From Rhodospirillaceae bacterium (GTDB lineage: Bacteria > Pseudomonadota > Alphaproteobacteria > Rhodospirillales > Casp-alpha2), in contig JAERTE010000096.1 of the NCBI GenBank assembly GCA_016845145.1, positions 1 through 64,000 on the forward strand: a stretch of DNA of 64,000 bases. The letters run 5' to 3'. Positions within the stretch are counted from its first letter, which is position 1. The number at the start of each line of letters is the position of its first letter. Under the pieces are notes generated by a model. It was not told where the DNA came from and ran no database searches. It saw only the letters and a list, made by a program, of their open reading frames with translations. The translations under genes were made by a program, and so were the position numbers. Of the stretch, positions 37,631 through 46,800 are shown one piece after another.

Positions 37631-38494
37631 ATGAGCATTCGCACCATATTGATATCGGTCGATGGCACAGATGCGTCACAGCAAGCGCTGAATATGGGAT
37701 TCGCATTGGGTCGAGCGATAGCTTCCCATGTTGATGTTTTGCATGTTCGGGCCGACCCGAAAGATACAGTGCCGTTATTGGGGGAAGGCATGTCGGTCGC
37801 GATGATCGAAGATATGATGGATGTCGCGGAGCACGAAAGTACCGATCGTGCGAGCAAAGCGCGCGGCGTATTTGACCAGGCTGTCTCGGATTTCGGAGCC
37901 ACCCTTTCGCATCAACCCGGAGGCGAGGGTTTCTCCGTCAATTGGATTGAAGAGACGGGCCGCGAGGATGATGCCGTTGCAATGCACGGTCGGTTGGCGG
38001 ACTTGATTGTCGCACCGCGCCCGACGGAAACGTCGGATGTTTCCGCCAATCTGGCGCTCAATGCCGCTTTGTTTGAAACGGGACGCTCGGTCTTGGTCGT
38101 GCCGCCCGCGGATAGTGGTGAGTTTGGCAAGAACGTTGTGATTTCCTGGAACGGTAGTGCGCAGTCAGCGCGCGCGGTGGCGTCTGCGTTGCCGATTTTG
38201 AAGCAAGCGGAGAGCGTCACAGTCTTCACGGTGGATAGCGAACGCACTTCGGGCGAAAGAGCACCGGAATTGGCGACTTATCTGGGGTGGCACGGCATTA
38301 GTTGTGACACCCATACTTTGACGGGCCCGGCATCGTCGGTTGGGCCCAAGTTAATGGAAGAATTGGAGGGCGTGAATGCCGATCTCCTGGTGATGGGGGC
38401 TTATACACATTCGCGCATGCGTCAACTGATTCTCGGCGGCGTGACGCGGCACGTCCTGGAAACTGCGATGATCCCGGTATTCATGGCTCATTGA
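37631..38494 (+). CDS. tandem universal stress protein
   Basis: A 287-residue cytoplasmic protein with two UspA folds. The second half has VVISWNGSAQSARAVASALP and the ATP-loop type pattern LVMGAYTHSRMRQLILGGVT before HVLETAMIPVFMAH; the first half (RTILISVDGTDASQQALNMG) lacks a clear GxxG loop. USPs respond to starvation or envelope stress. The gene has its own leader with TAGGAGA 6 nt before ATG, and a possible -10 sequence near 37570. Confidence 0.9.
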   Translation: MSIRTILISVDGTDASQQALNMGFALGRAIASHVDVLHVRADPKDTVPLLGEGMSVAMIEDMMDVAEHESTDRASKARGVFDQAVSDFGATLSHQPGGEGFSVNWIEETGREDDAVAMHGRLADLIVAPRPTETSDVSANLALNAALFETGRSVLVVPPADSGEFGKNVVISWNGSAQSARAVASALPILKQAESVTVFTVDSERTSGERAPELATYLGWHGISCDTHTLTGPASSVGPKLMEELEGVNADLLVMGAYTHSRMRQLILGGVTRHVLETAMIPVFMAH

Positions 38495-38512
38495 TCCGCC
38501 CCCGTATTTGCC

Positions 38513-38962
38513 ATGCTTCACCGTAAACTCATTGAGCCGGCGCTCGCACAATTGGAAGGCGAGCGTGCCACATATTTTGCTCAGGTGCTGCAACGGCTTG
38601 ATGAAGACCCTCGCGTCGATGTCGCGCCGAATCTGGTGTTTTTGGTGCTTAAGGAAATTGTGCCGTTGTGCCCAACTTATCTGCCGGTCCGCGAACTGGT
38701 GGACAGATTGCTGGAGTTCGTGGCCGTCAATCAATCTCGGATCAATCGAGCCATTTTCGATCCGGCATTTGTCGAGAATACGAGCGCATCGGAATTGCAT
38801 AAAATCGGTGGCGAGTTCATCAATCAAGTTTTGACGGCGACTTTCAAGAAACTTGACAGCGGTGATCTGCAGATTGAGGAGCGCAACGTGTATCGGTTCT
38901 CCGCCGACAGCGACCCGGCGGATTTTCCGTATCGCGACGAAGATGACCTATCCGAGACCTGA
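38513..38962 (+). CDS. hypothetical protein, all-helical
   Basis: A 149-residue protein I do not recognise. It is mainly amphipathic helix (LIEPALAQLEGERATYFAQV, LPVRELVDRLLEFVAVNQ, ELHKIGGEFINQVLTATFKK) with an acidic C-terminus (DSDPADFPYRDEDDLSET). There is no signal peptide, TM segment or cysteine cluster. It follows the universal stress gene by 18 nt on the same strand, so it may be co-expressed, and its end overlaps the SRAP gene convergently by 15 bp. Confidence 0.7.
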   Translation: MLHRKLIEPALAQLEGERATYFAQVLQRLDEDPRVDVAPNLVFLVLKEIVPLCPTYLPVRELVDRLLEFVAVNQSRINRAIFDPAFVENTSASELHKIGGEFINQVLTATFKKLDSGDLQIEERNVYRFSADSDPADFPYRDEDDLSET

Positions 38963-39541
38963 GAATAGGTCAGGTTGATCGGGCGGCGGGGGTACATCTT
39001 CGATCCACGCAAGCGTGCCTGAGGCGGATGGTTTCAAGACCGGAGCCACATCGGCATAAGATCGATTCGCATCACACCACATTGTGCGCCGGGAATTCGG
39101 CAGGACAACGGGCATGCGATTGTGGATGTGCGCGATTTCGCTGGCCGGCGTGCAGGTGATCACCACAAACCGCTCGCCGTCATGCAGGCCCGCAAACGCC
39201 ATGAGACTTTCGTCGGCGGGGGCAATCCGGTTCTTCAGGCGGCTGCCGCTATCGCGACGCCATTCGAAATAGGCACTGGCAGGCACGATGCAGCGGTTTT
39301 GCAGCAGTGGTCGAAATGTCGGTTTTTCCGCCAGTGTCTCGGTACGGGCGTTGATGAGTGGCTTGTTATCCCAATCAACATTGAGCCCCCATTTCAATAC
39401 CATTGGACCGTCAGCGGCGATCACCAGCGCCGGGTCCGTCGGGCGGACTTGGCCGGTCGTGAATCCAATGGGCAGTTCGTCGATATCAAACTGGCGGGCC
39501 AAGTCGGCAGGGCCGACGTTTACTTCGAAGCGTGAACACAT
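38948..39541 (-). CDS. SRAP family abasic-site DNA-crosslinking protein (YedK/HMCES)
   Basis: A 197-residue SOS-response-associated peptidase family protein. The catalytic residues are visible: Cys2 exposed after Met removal (MCSRFEV), NARTETL with Asn, YFEWRR with Glu, and HNRMPVVL with His. It covalently caps abasic sites in single-stranded DNA. I choose ATG 39541 because only this start puts Cys at position 2; an open frame runs 16 codons further. It is divergent from the SDR gene with a 46-bp gap. Confidence 0.95.
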   Translation of the reverse strand: MCSRFEVNVGPADLARQFDIDELPIGFTTGQVRPTDPALVIAADGPMVLKWGLNVDWDNKPLINARTETLAEKPTFRPLLQNRCIVPASAYFEWRRDSGSRLKNRIAPADESLMAFAGLHDGERFVVITCTPASEIAHIHNRMPVVLPNSRRTMWCDANRSYADVAPVLKPSASGTLAWIEDVPPPPDQPDLFSGLG

Positions 39542-39587
39542 GCGAGCAGTATAGCCTTTTGGGGTCGATTGGCCTAACGTCCTCGCC

Positions 39588-40328
39588 ATGAAAGAAGAAC
39601 GTCAAACAGTCATCGTTACGGGTGCGAGCCGGGGCATTGGGCATCATACAGCTCGGCTGTTTTTGCAGCGCGGTTGGCGCATTATCACCTGCTCGCGCGA
39701 GGATGCGCCGCCGGAATGCGGTCGTGACCGCAATTGGACCGTTCACATTCCGACTGACCTTGGAGATCCGGCGAGCGTCGAGAACTTTGTTGAACGCGTG
39801 AATGAGGAACTCGGAACCGAACCGCTGCACGGTTTGGTCAACAATGCAGGCATGTCACCCAAGACACCATATAAGGAACGGCTGGGCTGCCTGAACGGCG
39901 ACCTGGACGCCTGGAAAGATGTGTTTGAGCTGAATTTTTACGCACCGCTGCGCCTGTCGCGCGGATTCGCGGCCGCGCTGCACCGGGGCAAAGGCGCGAT
40001 CGTCAACGTAACCTCGATCGCCGGCCACATGATTCACCCGTTCGCCGGGTCCGCTTATTCCATCTCCAAGACTGCGCTATCGGGCCTGACCCGCGAGATG
40101 GCCAATGAGTTCGCGGAATTGGGGGTGCGGGTCAACGCCGTGGCGCCCGGCGAGATCGAGACCGAGATGATACAACCTGAGTATGAGATGCTGATTCCGC
40201 GCATCCCCATGGGGCATATGGGAACGCCCGAAGATGTGGCCAAGAGTATCTATTTCCTGTGTTCCAGCGATTCCGGTTACGTAACCGGCACCGAGGTCTG
40301 GGTCACCGGTGGCCAACATATGGTTTAG
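39588..40328 (+). CDS. SDR-family oxidoreductase, classical
   Basis: A 246-residue SDR with all classical features: VIVTGASRGIGHH, NNAGMSPKTP, TSIAGHMIHPF with catalytic Ser, YSISK with Tyr and Lys, and NAVAPGEIETEM. It probably uses NADPH; the substrate is unknown. It stands directly before the large glycosyltransferase gene with a 4-nt gap, so it may act in the same glycan or nucleotide-sugar pathway, though that is inference. Confidence 0.93.
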   Translation: MKEERQTVIVTGASRGIGHHTARLFLQRGWRIITCSREDAPPECGRDRNWTVHIPTDLGDPASVENFVERVNEELGTEPLHGLVNNAGMSPKTPYKERLGCLNGDLDAWKDVFELNFYAPLRLSRGFAAALHRGKGAIVNVTSIAGHMIHPFAGSAYSISKTALSGLTREMANEFAELGVRVNAVAPGEIETEMIQPEYEMLIPRIPMGHMGTPEDVAKSIYFLCSSDSGYVTGTEVWVTGGQHMV

Positions 40329-40332
40329 GCTC

Positions 40333-43300
40333 ATGGCCGAACCTCCGCATTCAAAAGACAACGCCGTCATACTTCATCATCCGGATGCGGTCGACATGAC
40401 GCGAGACAAGCTCATGGGCCGGCATGCGGCAGGGGCGGGGTTTTTGAAAGGCTTTGTCGATCACGCGGGCGTCGATCAGTATTTTTGCCAGGTATTGGAG
40501 GCCGAGCACGCTGAGGATTTCGCCAGACGCGTCGCCGCCTTGAGTGGCACGGGGGCAGGCGGTGGAGGCCGGCCTTGTTCGGTTGTAACGCCGGATGGCA
40601 TGCCGAAATTGCCCGAGAGTGCGCGCACGCTATATACACCGGACCCCGCTATCGGCACTCATGCGTGGCGGCGCAGAGGCGTTGGCGCGCGCAGTTACAG
40701 TATTTGCGGCGTCAACCACACCATTTCATCCGACACGGCCATGGACGGCATTGCTGGGTTGTTGACTGGCCCCATCCAGCCCTGGGACGCGGTGATATGC
40801 ACGTCGCGCGCCGCGAAAGCGGCAATGATACGCTTGTTGGAAAATCATGCCGAGTATTTGAGCCAGCGTGGCAGTGGCAAGTTCCGCGTGCAGTTGAAAA
40901 TGCCGATCATTCCCCTTGGTGTGGATTGCGTTCGATATTTGGAAGGCGAGGCGGCGGAGGCTGTGCGCAATGGTGTGCGCCGAGGGCTTGGAGTTGGTGC
41001 AAATGACTTCGTTGCCCTCTATTTCGGACGTCTGAGCTTCCACGCCAAGGCGCATCCGTTACCCATGTATTCGGCGCTCGAAGAGGCGGCCCGCCGCACT
41101 GGTAAACGCATCCATTTGATACAGACCGGCCGATTTCCCAATGAAGGAATTGAGCGGGAATTTCGCGACGGTGCACGTTCATTCTGCCCATCCGTCAACG
41201 CGATTTTCCTCGATGGTCGTGACGATGATGTGTGCCGCGACGTTTGGTATGCAGCTGATGCATTTGTTTCTCTATCGGATAACATTCAAGAGAGCTTCGG
41301 CCTGACACCGATCGAAGCTATGGCCGCCGGCCTGCCATGTGTCGTCTCCGACTGGAACGGGTATCGCGATACGGTGCGCGATGGTGTTGATGGATTTTCC
41401 ATTCCGACCTGGTTGCCGTTACCGGGGTCGGGCGGCGATTTGACTTTACCCAATGATAACCTTGTTGGAGACGCCGCGCGGGACCGCAACTACAATCACT
41501 ATTGCGGTGTCGTCAGCCAGTGCACCGCCATCGATGCACGTAAGGCCGCTGAAGCACTGACGGTATTGGTGGAGGACCCCGATCTTCGCCGCCGCATGGG
41601 TGAAAGCGGTCGGGCACGGGCACGACAGTCCTTCGATTGGCGGGTGGTCGTTAAGGCGTATCAGGATTTGTGGCGCGAGTTGGGCCATGTCCGAAGCCGC
41701 GGGGACGAACTGGCGCCGCCGGGTGACGGGCGACCCTTGAACCCGTTGCGCGATGATCCGTTCGCGCTGTTCGCAGGCTATGCCACCGCGACGGTCGATG
41801 GCGAAGCCGTGGCCGAACTGGCTGTGCCGGCGGATCAAGTGCAGGCCCGTCTGGAAAACTTGCGCGTAGCGTCCATGAACGATTTTGCACAACCGGTAAT
41901 GCTGCCGAGCGAGGACATAAACCGCTTGCTAACGCTGTTGGCGGAAAAAGGGCCGTTGGATGTGTTTTCCGTGGCGGAATGTTTTGACGAGGCGCATCGG
42001 TTCCGCGTTCCACGCACCATCGCGTGGTTGGCGAAACTAGGTATCGTTGGTTTGTCGCCGGGTGATGGCAACGATCAGCCTGCGGCCGTTAAACCGGAAG
42101 ACACCGAAACCGGACGGCTGGTGGCGCTGGGACTATCGGCCCGCGGGCGCGGCGCCATGCAGGCTGCCGTGGAGTATTTCGAAAAGGCGCTCAGAACCGA
42201 TCCGGGCGATGTAGACGCAAATATCCACATGGGCGAGGTGCTCGCCGGTCAGGGCCAGTTGGATTCGGCTGCTGCAGCGTTTCGCCGTGCGCTGAACCGT
42301 GCGCCCGATCACCTGTCGGCGCAACGAAACCTGGGCAAGGCATTGTTCCTTAAAGGCGATGAGCCGGCAGGAATCGAAGTCATGACCGCTACTGTTGCCC
42401 GCGCTCCGGAGGATGCCGATAGCCGTTTCCTATTGGGGGCGGCATACCGGCGGGTGGGGGAGGTCAACAAGGCGATCCGAGAGTTGGAGCATTGTTTGCG
42501 AATCGATGGAAACCGTGGTGATGCTTTGTTCCATCTCGGGCTTGCACGAAAAAGCCTGGGGCGGGAAGACCATGCCCGTAGCGCCTTCATGCAGGCCATT
42601 GATCTTGATCCGCGTGATGTTTACGCAAAATCGGCACTACGCAATCTAGATACGGAAGACAAGGGTCGCCGAAATGTTGCCAACCGTGGTACTACGAGCG
42701 GCCGTTCCGGCAGCCAGACCGGTGGACGGCGTATTGCCTTACATCTCAGTACGCGTGGTCAGTATCCGATACTGAGGCCTATTTTTGAGGCTTTGGGCGA
42801 TCACCATTGGCCGTTGATGACGTGCGATGGCCGTGAACTGCAGGAGTTTGGAGCATCCGTCATCGTAATGGCCGGCTCTCATGCCGCAGCGCTCAAGCAA
42901 TTGGTGCCTGATGCGAGTGTCGTCAATGTTGGCTTTGGCCTGGCATCGAAGAACTTCCTAGGCCGGGTGGGTAAGATTGGTGATTTCCTGTGCGCACCGG
43001 GTGCAGCCGCTGCGGCCGATATCCGTGAGCGCCGTGGTCTGCCGGAAAACCGGGTTTGGGCCACCGGGTATCCGCCCATGGACGCCTTGTTCGCCGAGAT
43101 ATCCCGAAGTGGTGCCGATCACGCGAATAAGAAACGTCCTACAATTGTTTATGCGCCGACGGATCGGCATTTTCTTTCCTCGGTGCAGATGCTCGGGAGT
43201 GAGGTTCTGGAATTACTGACACGCGGTCGAACCGATATCGAGCTTGTTCTTAGGCCGCATCCACGCCACTGCGAACATCCGCCGCCGTGGCTTGCTGTCT

Positions 43301-43710
43301 GGCGTGAACTGGCGGCGAAGCACAACCATGTCACATTGGTTGATGACCCGGCAGCCGCTGCTGCTTCTTGGCTCGCGAACGCGGATGTGCTGGTCAGCGA
43401 CGCATCGAGTATTATGTTGGAATTTTTGGCACTCGATCGGCCAATGGTACTGCTTTCCAACCCGGATCGATTTAACGATCCAACCCATTTCGACGCTGCC
43501 GGGCTTGAATGGGTATGGCGTGATATGGGCGAAGAGATATATGACGTCGAATTGTTGTCGGAAGCCGTCAATCGGGCTCTCAGTGGCGCAGATGAGCGTG
43601 CGGATATACGGCGAGGGTATCGCGACTATCTTTACGGTGACATGACGGATGGCAACGCCGCGAAGCGGATTGCTGCGCAGATAGCAACGATTCGCAACGT
43701 TAAGGGTTGA
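40333..43710 (+). CDS. three-module protein: GT4 glycosyltransferase, TPR block, CDP-glycerol-transferase-like
   Basis: A 1125-residue protein. Residues 1-480 are a GT4-type retaining glycosyltransferase with HTISSDTAMDGIAGLL-type acceptor residues, LYFGRLSFHAKAHPLP, and the donor-binding E-x7-E in ESFGLTPIEAMAAGLP near residue 320. Residues about 596-770 are TPR repeats (AAVEYFEKALRTDPGDVDAN and later units). Residues about 800-1125 look like the CDP-glycerol glycerophosphotransferase fold (VYAPTDRHF, LRPHPRHCEH, SDASSIMLEFLALDRPM). It probably builds a surface polymer or modifies a glycan using two donors; no exporter is beside it. The ATG is 4 nt after the SDR stop and no good Shine-Dalgarno sequence is seen, so it is coupled. 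Confidence 0.85.
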   Translation: MAEPPHSKDNAVILHHPDAVDMTRDKLMGRHAAGAGFLKGFVDHAGVDQYFCQVLEAEHAEDFARRVAALSGTGAGGGGRPCSVVTPDGMPKLPESARTLYTPDPAIGTHAWRRRGVGARSYSICGVNHTISSDTAMDGIAGLLTGPIQPWDAVICTSRAAKAAMIRLLENHAEYLSQRGSGKFRVQLKMPIIPLGVDCVRYLEGEAAEAVRNGVRRGLGVGANDFVALYFGRLSFHAKAHPLPMYSALEEAARRTGKRIHLIQTGRFPNEGIEREFRDGARSFCPSVNAIFLDGRDDDVCRDVWYAADAFVSLSDNIQESFGLTPIEAMAAGLPCVVSDWNGYRDTVRDGVDGFSIPTWLPLPGSGGDLTLPNDNLVGDAARDRNYNHYCGVVSQCTAIDARKAAEALTVLVEDPDLRRRMGESGRARARQSFDWRVVVKAYQDLWRELGHVRSRGDELAPPGDGRPLNPLRDDPFALFAGYATATVDGEAVAELAVPADQVQARLENLRVASMNDFAQPVMLPSEDINRLLTLLAEKGPLDVFSVAECFDEAHRFRVPRTIAWLAKLGIVGLSPGDGNDQPAAVKPEDTETGRLVALGLSARGRGAMQAAVEYFEKALRTDPGDVDANIHMGEVLAGQGQLDSAAAAFRRALNRAPDHLSAQRNLGKALFLKGDEPAGIEVMTATVARAPEDADSRFLLGAAYRRVGEVNKAIRELEHCLRIDGNRGDALFHLGLARKSLGREDHARSAFMQAIDLDPRDVYAKSALRNLDTEDKGRRNVANRGTTSGRSGSQTGGRRIALHLSTRGQYPILRPIFEALGDHHWPLMTCDGRELQEFGASVIVMAGSHAAALKQLVPDASVVNVGFGLASKNFLGRVGKIGDFLCAPGAAAAADIRERRGLPENRVWATGYPPMDALFAEISRSGADHANKKRPTIVYAPTDRHFLSSVQMLGSEVLELLTRGRTDIELVLRPHPRHCEHPPPWLAVWRELAAKHNHVTLVDDPAAAAASWLANADVLVSDASSIMLEFLALDRPMVLLSNPDRFNDPTHFDAAGLEWVWRDMGEEIYDVELLSEAVNRALSGADERADIRRGYRDYLYGDMTDGNAAKRIAAQIATIRNVKG

Positions 43711-43721
43711 AAAACCACTAT

Positions 43722-43776
43722 TTATCCACATTTTGCGTCAGCATAGTGATTTACCCACAATATTTCGTGTTATAAT
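43722..43776 (+). promoter_or_regulatory. DnaA-box pair and -10 box before the coiled-coil gene
   Basis: Perfect DnaA box TTATCCACA at 43722-43730 and a one-mismatch copy TTACCCACA at 43751-43759 lie just before an extended -10 box TGTTATAAT (TATAAT at 43771-43776). ATG 43828 follows with AAGGAGG 9 nt upstream. DnaA control of this promoter is an inference; expression timed to the cell cycle would follow if true. Confidence 0.5.
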
Positions 43777-43827
43777 CTGCGCTCAACTTTCCCCTGGGCT
43801 CTGATCGCCGCAAGGAGGCGTGCCGTC

Positions 43828-46800
43828 ATGGCTGAGCAAAATACAGACCCCAATATACCGCGACCGGGATCAGAGCCTGCGGATAACGCGCGCGCTGACG
43901 ACATTGATCTTGGTGCCGGGTCGGGTCCGCCTCTTCCCGAATTGCCGCCGGGTCAGGAAGGCCTCAAGCTGGAGGATTGGCGCACGCCCCTTCATCTACG
44001 ATACCGCTTGGCGTCCATCGCAGGCGCTGTGGCGAGCATCGCTTGGTTGATTGGCTGGTATCAGTTTGTCGAAACCCAATTGGGTTGGGACAATCTTCTG
44101 GCTTTGTTACCACATGAATTGACCGGGCTGCTTGTGGGCATGGTGACGCCATTGGCGATGCTTTGGACAGTAGTTGCGTTTTTCGAGCGCGGACACCAAC
44201 TGCGCTGGGAAACGGAGGCATTGCGCTGGCACTTGCGGCAATTGATCTATCCATCTGATCGAGCCCGCTCACGCGTGGCACAGATTACCGACACATTGCG
44301 CGGCCAGGCACAGGACTTAACTCGCGCCTCCGAAGAAGCTGCCCGCCGTGCCGAAGCTGTCAGCAGTTTAATTCGTGACCGGACACTTGAACTTTCTCAG
44401 GTATCGGAAGATGCCGATCTCCGTTCTCATGCGGTTGCCGATGCCTTGCGCCGTCAGACTGACGATCTGCAATCGGTCACCAGCGACGCTGCTGAAAGAG
44501 TACGCGACGTCAGTGAACACCTCGACAAACGAGCGCGTGAACTTGGTGCAACGACGGAACGCGCAGGAACACGCGCAGAAGACCTTGCCGGCATCTTGCT
44601 GGAGCGCACGGAAGGGCTAACCCGTGTCGCCGAGTTGGCGTCCGAGAGAGCCAGCGAGGGTGCGGATCATCTCGATATCCGACGCGAGCAACTTGAACGG
44701 GCGGCGGAGCATGTAACGACGCGGGCGCTGGAGGCCGAATCAATTCTAGAAGAACGCACGGCCAATATCCGTGATTCGGCGGAAGAAGCCGCGTCCGTCG
44801 TGCGTTCCGGCGCGGAAACATTGCAAGTCCAGGGTCGTGATCTGGAGACCCGAACGGAACGCGCCGCGGCAATGGTAGAGCAGATGCGCGAGCATTTGGG
44901 TGCGCAAGCCGATGTGCTTTCGGAAGTATCGGAGAAGACCGAGAAAACATCAGGGGAACTGGAACAGCGTTTGGCGCGCCAGTCGGCAGCACTGCTTGAA
45001 ACGGTGGACCACGCAAATGCGGGCATTCGATCCGCGACCGATGCTTTTGATACTCAAGCACATGAGCTGATAGCGACCTCCGGCGAGGTTGAGGAAACGA
45101 TTCGTACCAGCCGGCGCTTGTTCGATGAGCAAGCGCGCGAAACGACGGTTCTTGGCGAAGAAACGGCAGTGCGCACAGAGGCGGTCGGCGAGCATTTGCG
45201 CCGAAATGCCGATCAGCTGTCGTTGATCGCCGAGCGAGTTTTAGCGGAAGTAGCGCGCGTTGGTGCGGGACTGGAAGACCGTTCCAATGATCTTGGTGAG
45301 ATTTCCGTGACCGCCTCGGATCGCATCAATGCCGCCGGTGATAGTTTGGGTGATCAAGCCCGTGCCCTGGAGGCAGCCTCCCATAAAGGGGTGGAGAATA
45401 TCGGCGCTATTTCCACTCAGATGCTTGAACGGGCTGAGGAATTGACCACTGTATCCGAGCGCGCCGGCACGCAGTTGTCTGGCGCTGCCGAGGCGCTCAA
45501 TCGAGGCGGAGAGTCGTTGACTCGCGTCACCGACAAGGGACGCTCTCAAATTGAGCAAGTGACGAACGTGCTGGATACCGCACAGGAAACCGTGGCAGCA
45601 GGTACGGAACGCGGTCAACACGCGGCGGAATTGTTGCGCGAACGCCTGGATGGCGTCACGGGCGCATCTGAGCATGCGGTCTCACGCTTGCAGGTTCTAG
45701 GCACCACGGTTCAGGAGAAGGCGCGCGATCTAAGCTTGGTTGCCGGAACCGCGACCGACGATGTCTCACGTGTTGCCAATTTGTTGGAATCGAGTGCCGG
45801 ACAACTGTCGAATCTATCATCGCGGGCTGCGACGGTGATGGTCAATACAGGCAAGATATTACGTGAAAGGGTCGACGATCTTGATCAGGCGACCGAGCGT
45901 GTCGAGAGCCGCTTGCATGTGGTCAGCGATGAGTTGCAAGGCACGCTGACAGAAGTGATGACGACCTCCGACACGGCTGCCGGGAAGGTTCGAGAAGTGG
46001 CAGAAACCCTCCGCGCCAACGCAACAGAATTGAATAGTGCGGGACGCAATGCGGTGAACGATGTGGCCCAGGTCGGCGGCGCGTTCTCGGAGCAATCCAA
46101 CCAATTGTCTGCAGGTGCCGACAAGGCGGCGCAGTTGTTGTCCTTGGTGACGGAGGTCATGGCGCGGCAGGCGGATTCGCTGAAGCACGCCACGGACCGC
46201 GCCGGCGTTGATCTTGATACGATCAGCGATACTTTCCAGGAGCGTGCCAATGAGCTCGACGATCTGAGCGAGCGTACGCGCGAGCGACTGGGCGATGCCA
46301 GTGGGCATTTGCAGGAGACTGCCGGTCAACTTGCCGCCGTCTCGGACGAAGCCGCCAACCGGGTAGACCGCGCAACAAATCGGCTGGATACGACGCGCGA
46401 GGAAGTCGCTGCCGCTGCTTTCGCCGCCGAGGATCATATGGCTTCGGTGGCCGCCAACCTGGAAGATCGGGTGGATACCGCGACCTCGGCCTCGTCGCGT
46501 GCGGCGTCTCATCTGGAGGGAATCGCTGCATCCTTGAAATCTCACATCGGTGAATTGGAAGGCTCGCTGGATCAGGCTCGCGTGCGCTTTGATGACGTCG
46601 GTGATTTGTTGCATCGCAGTTCCAACGATTTGACCACCGCTTACGATGCTGCGTCGACGCATGTGCAATCTTTCGCCGATACCCTAAACCAGCAATCAGC
46701 GACGCTAAGACTGTCCTCCACCGAGGCTTCGGCACAATTGGGGCGTGTCAGTGAGAGCCTGGGCGAGCGCACCCATGAACTAACCAGCAGTGCGGAGCGC

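Noticed and set aside
43722..43759. DnaA boxes as a replication origin
   Set aside because: Only two boxes, no AT-rich unwinding array beyond the promoter, and no dnaA, hemE, parA or repABC gene close by; promoter control is the better reading.
45859..46668. 269-codon minus-strand open frame in the coiled-coil gene
   Set aside because: Antisense shadow of the repeat region; composition follows from the coding strand.
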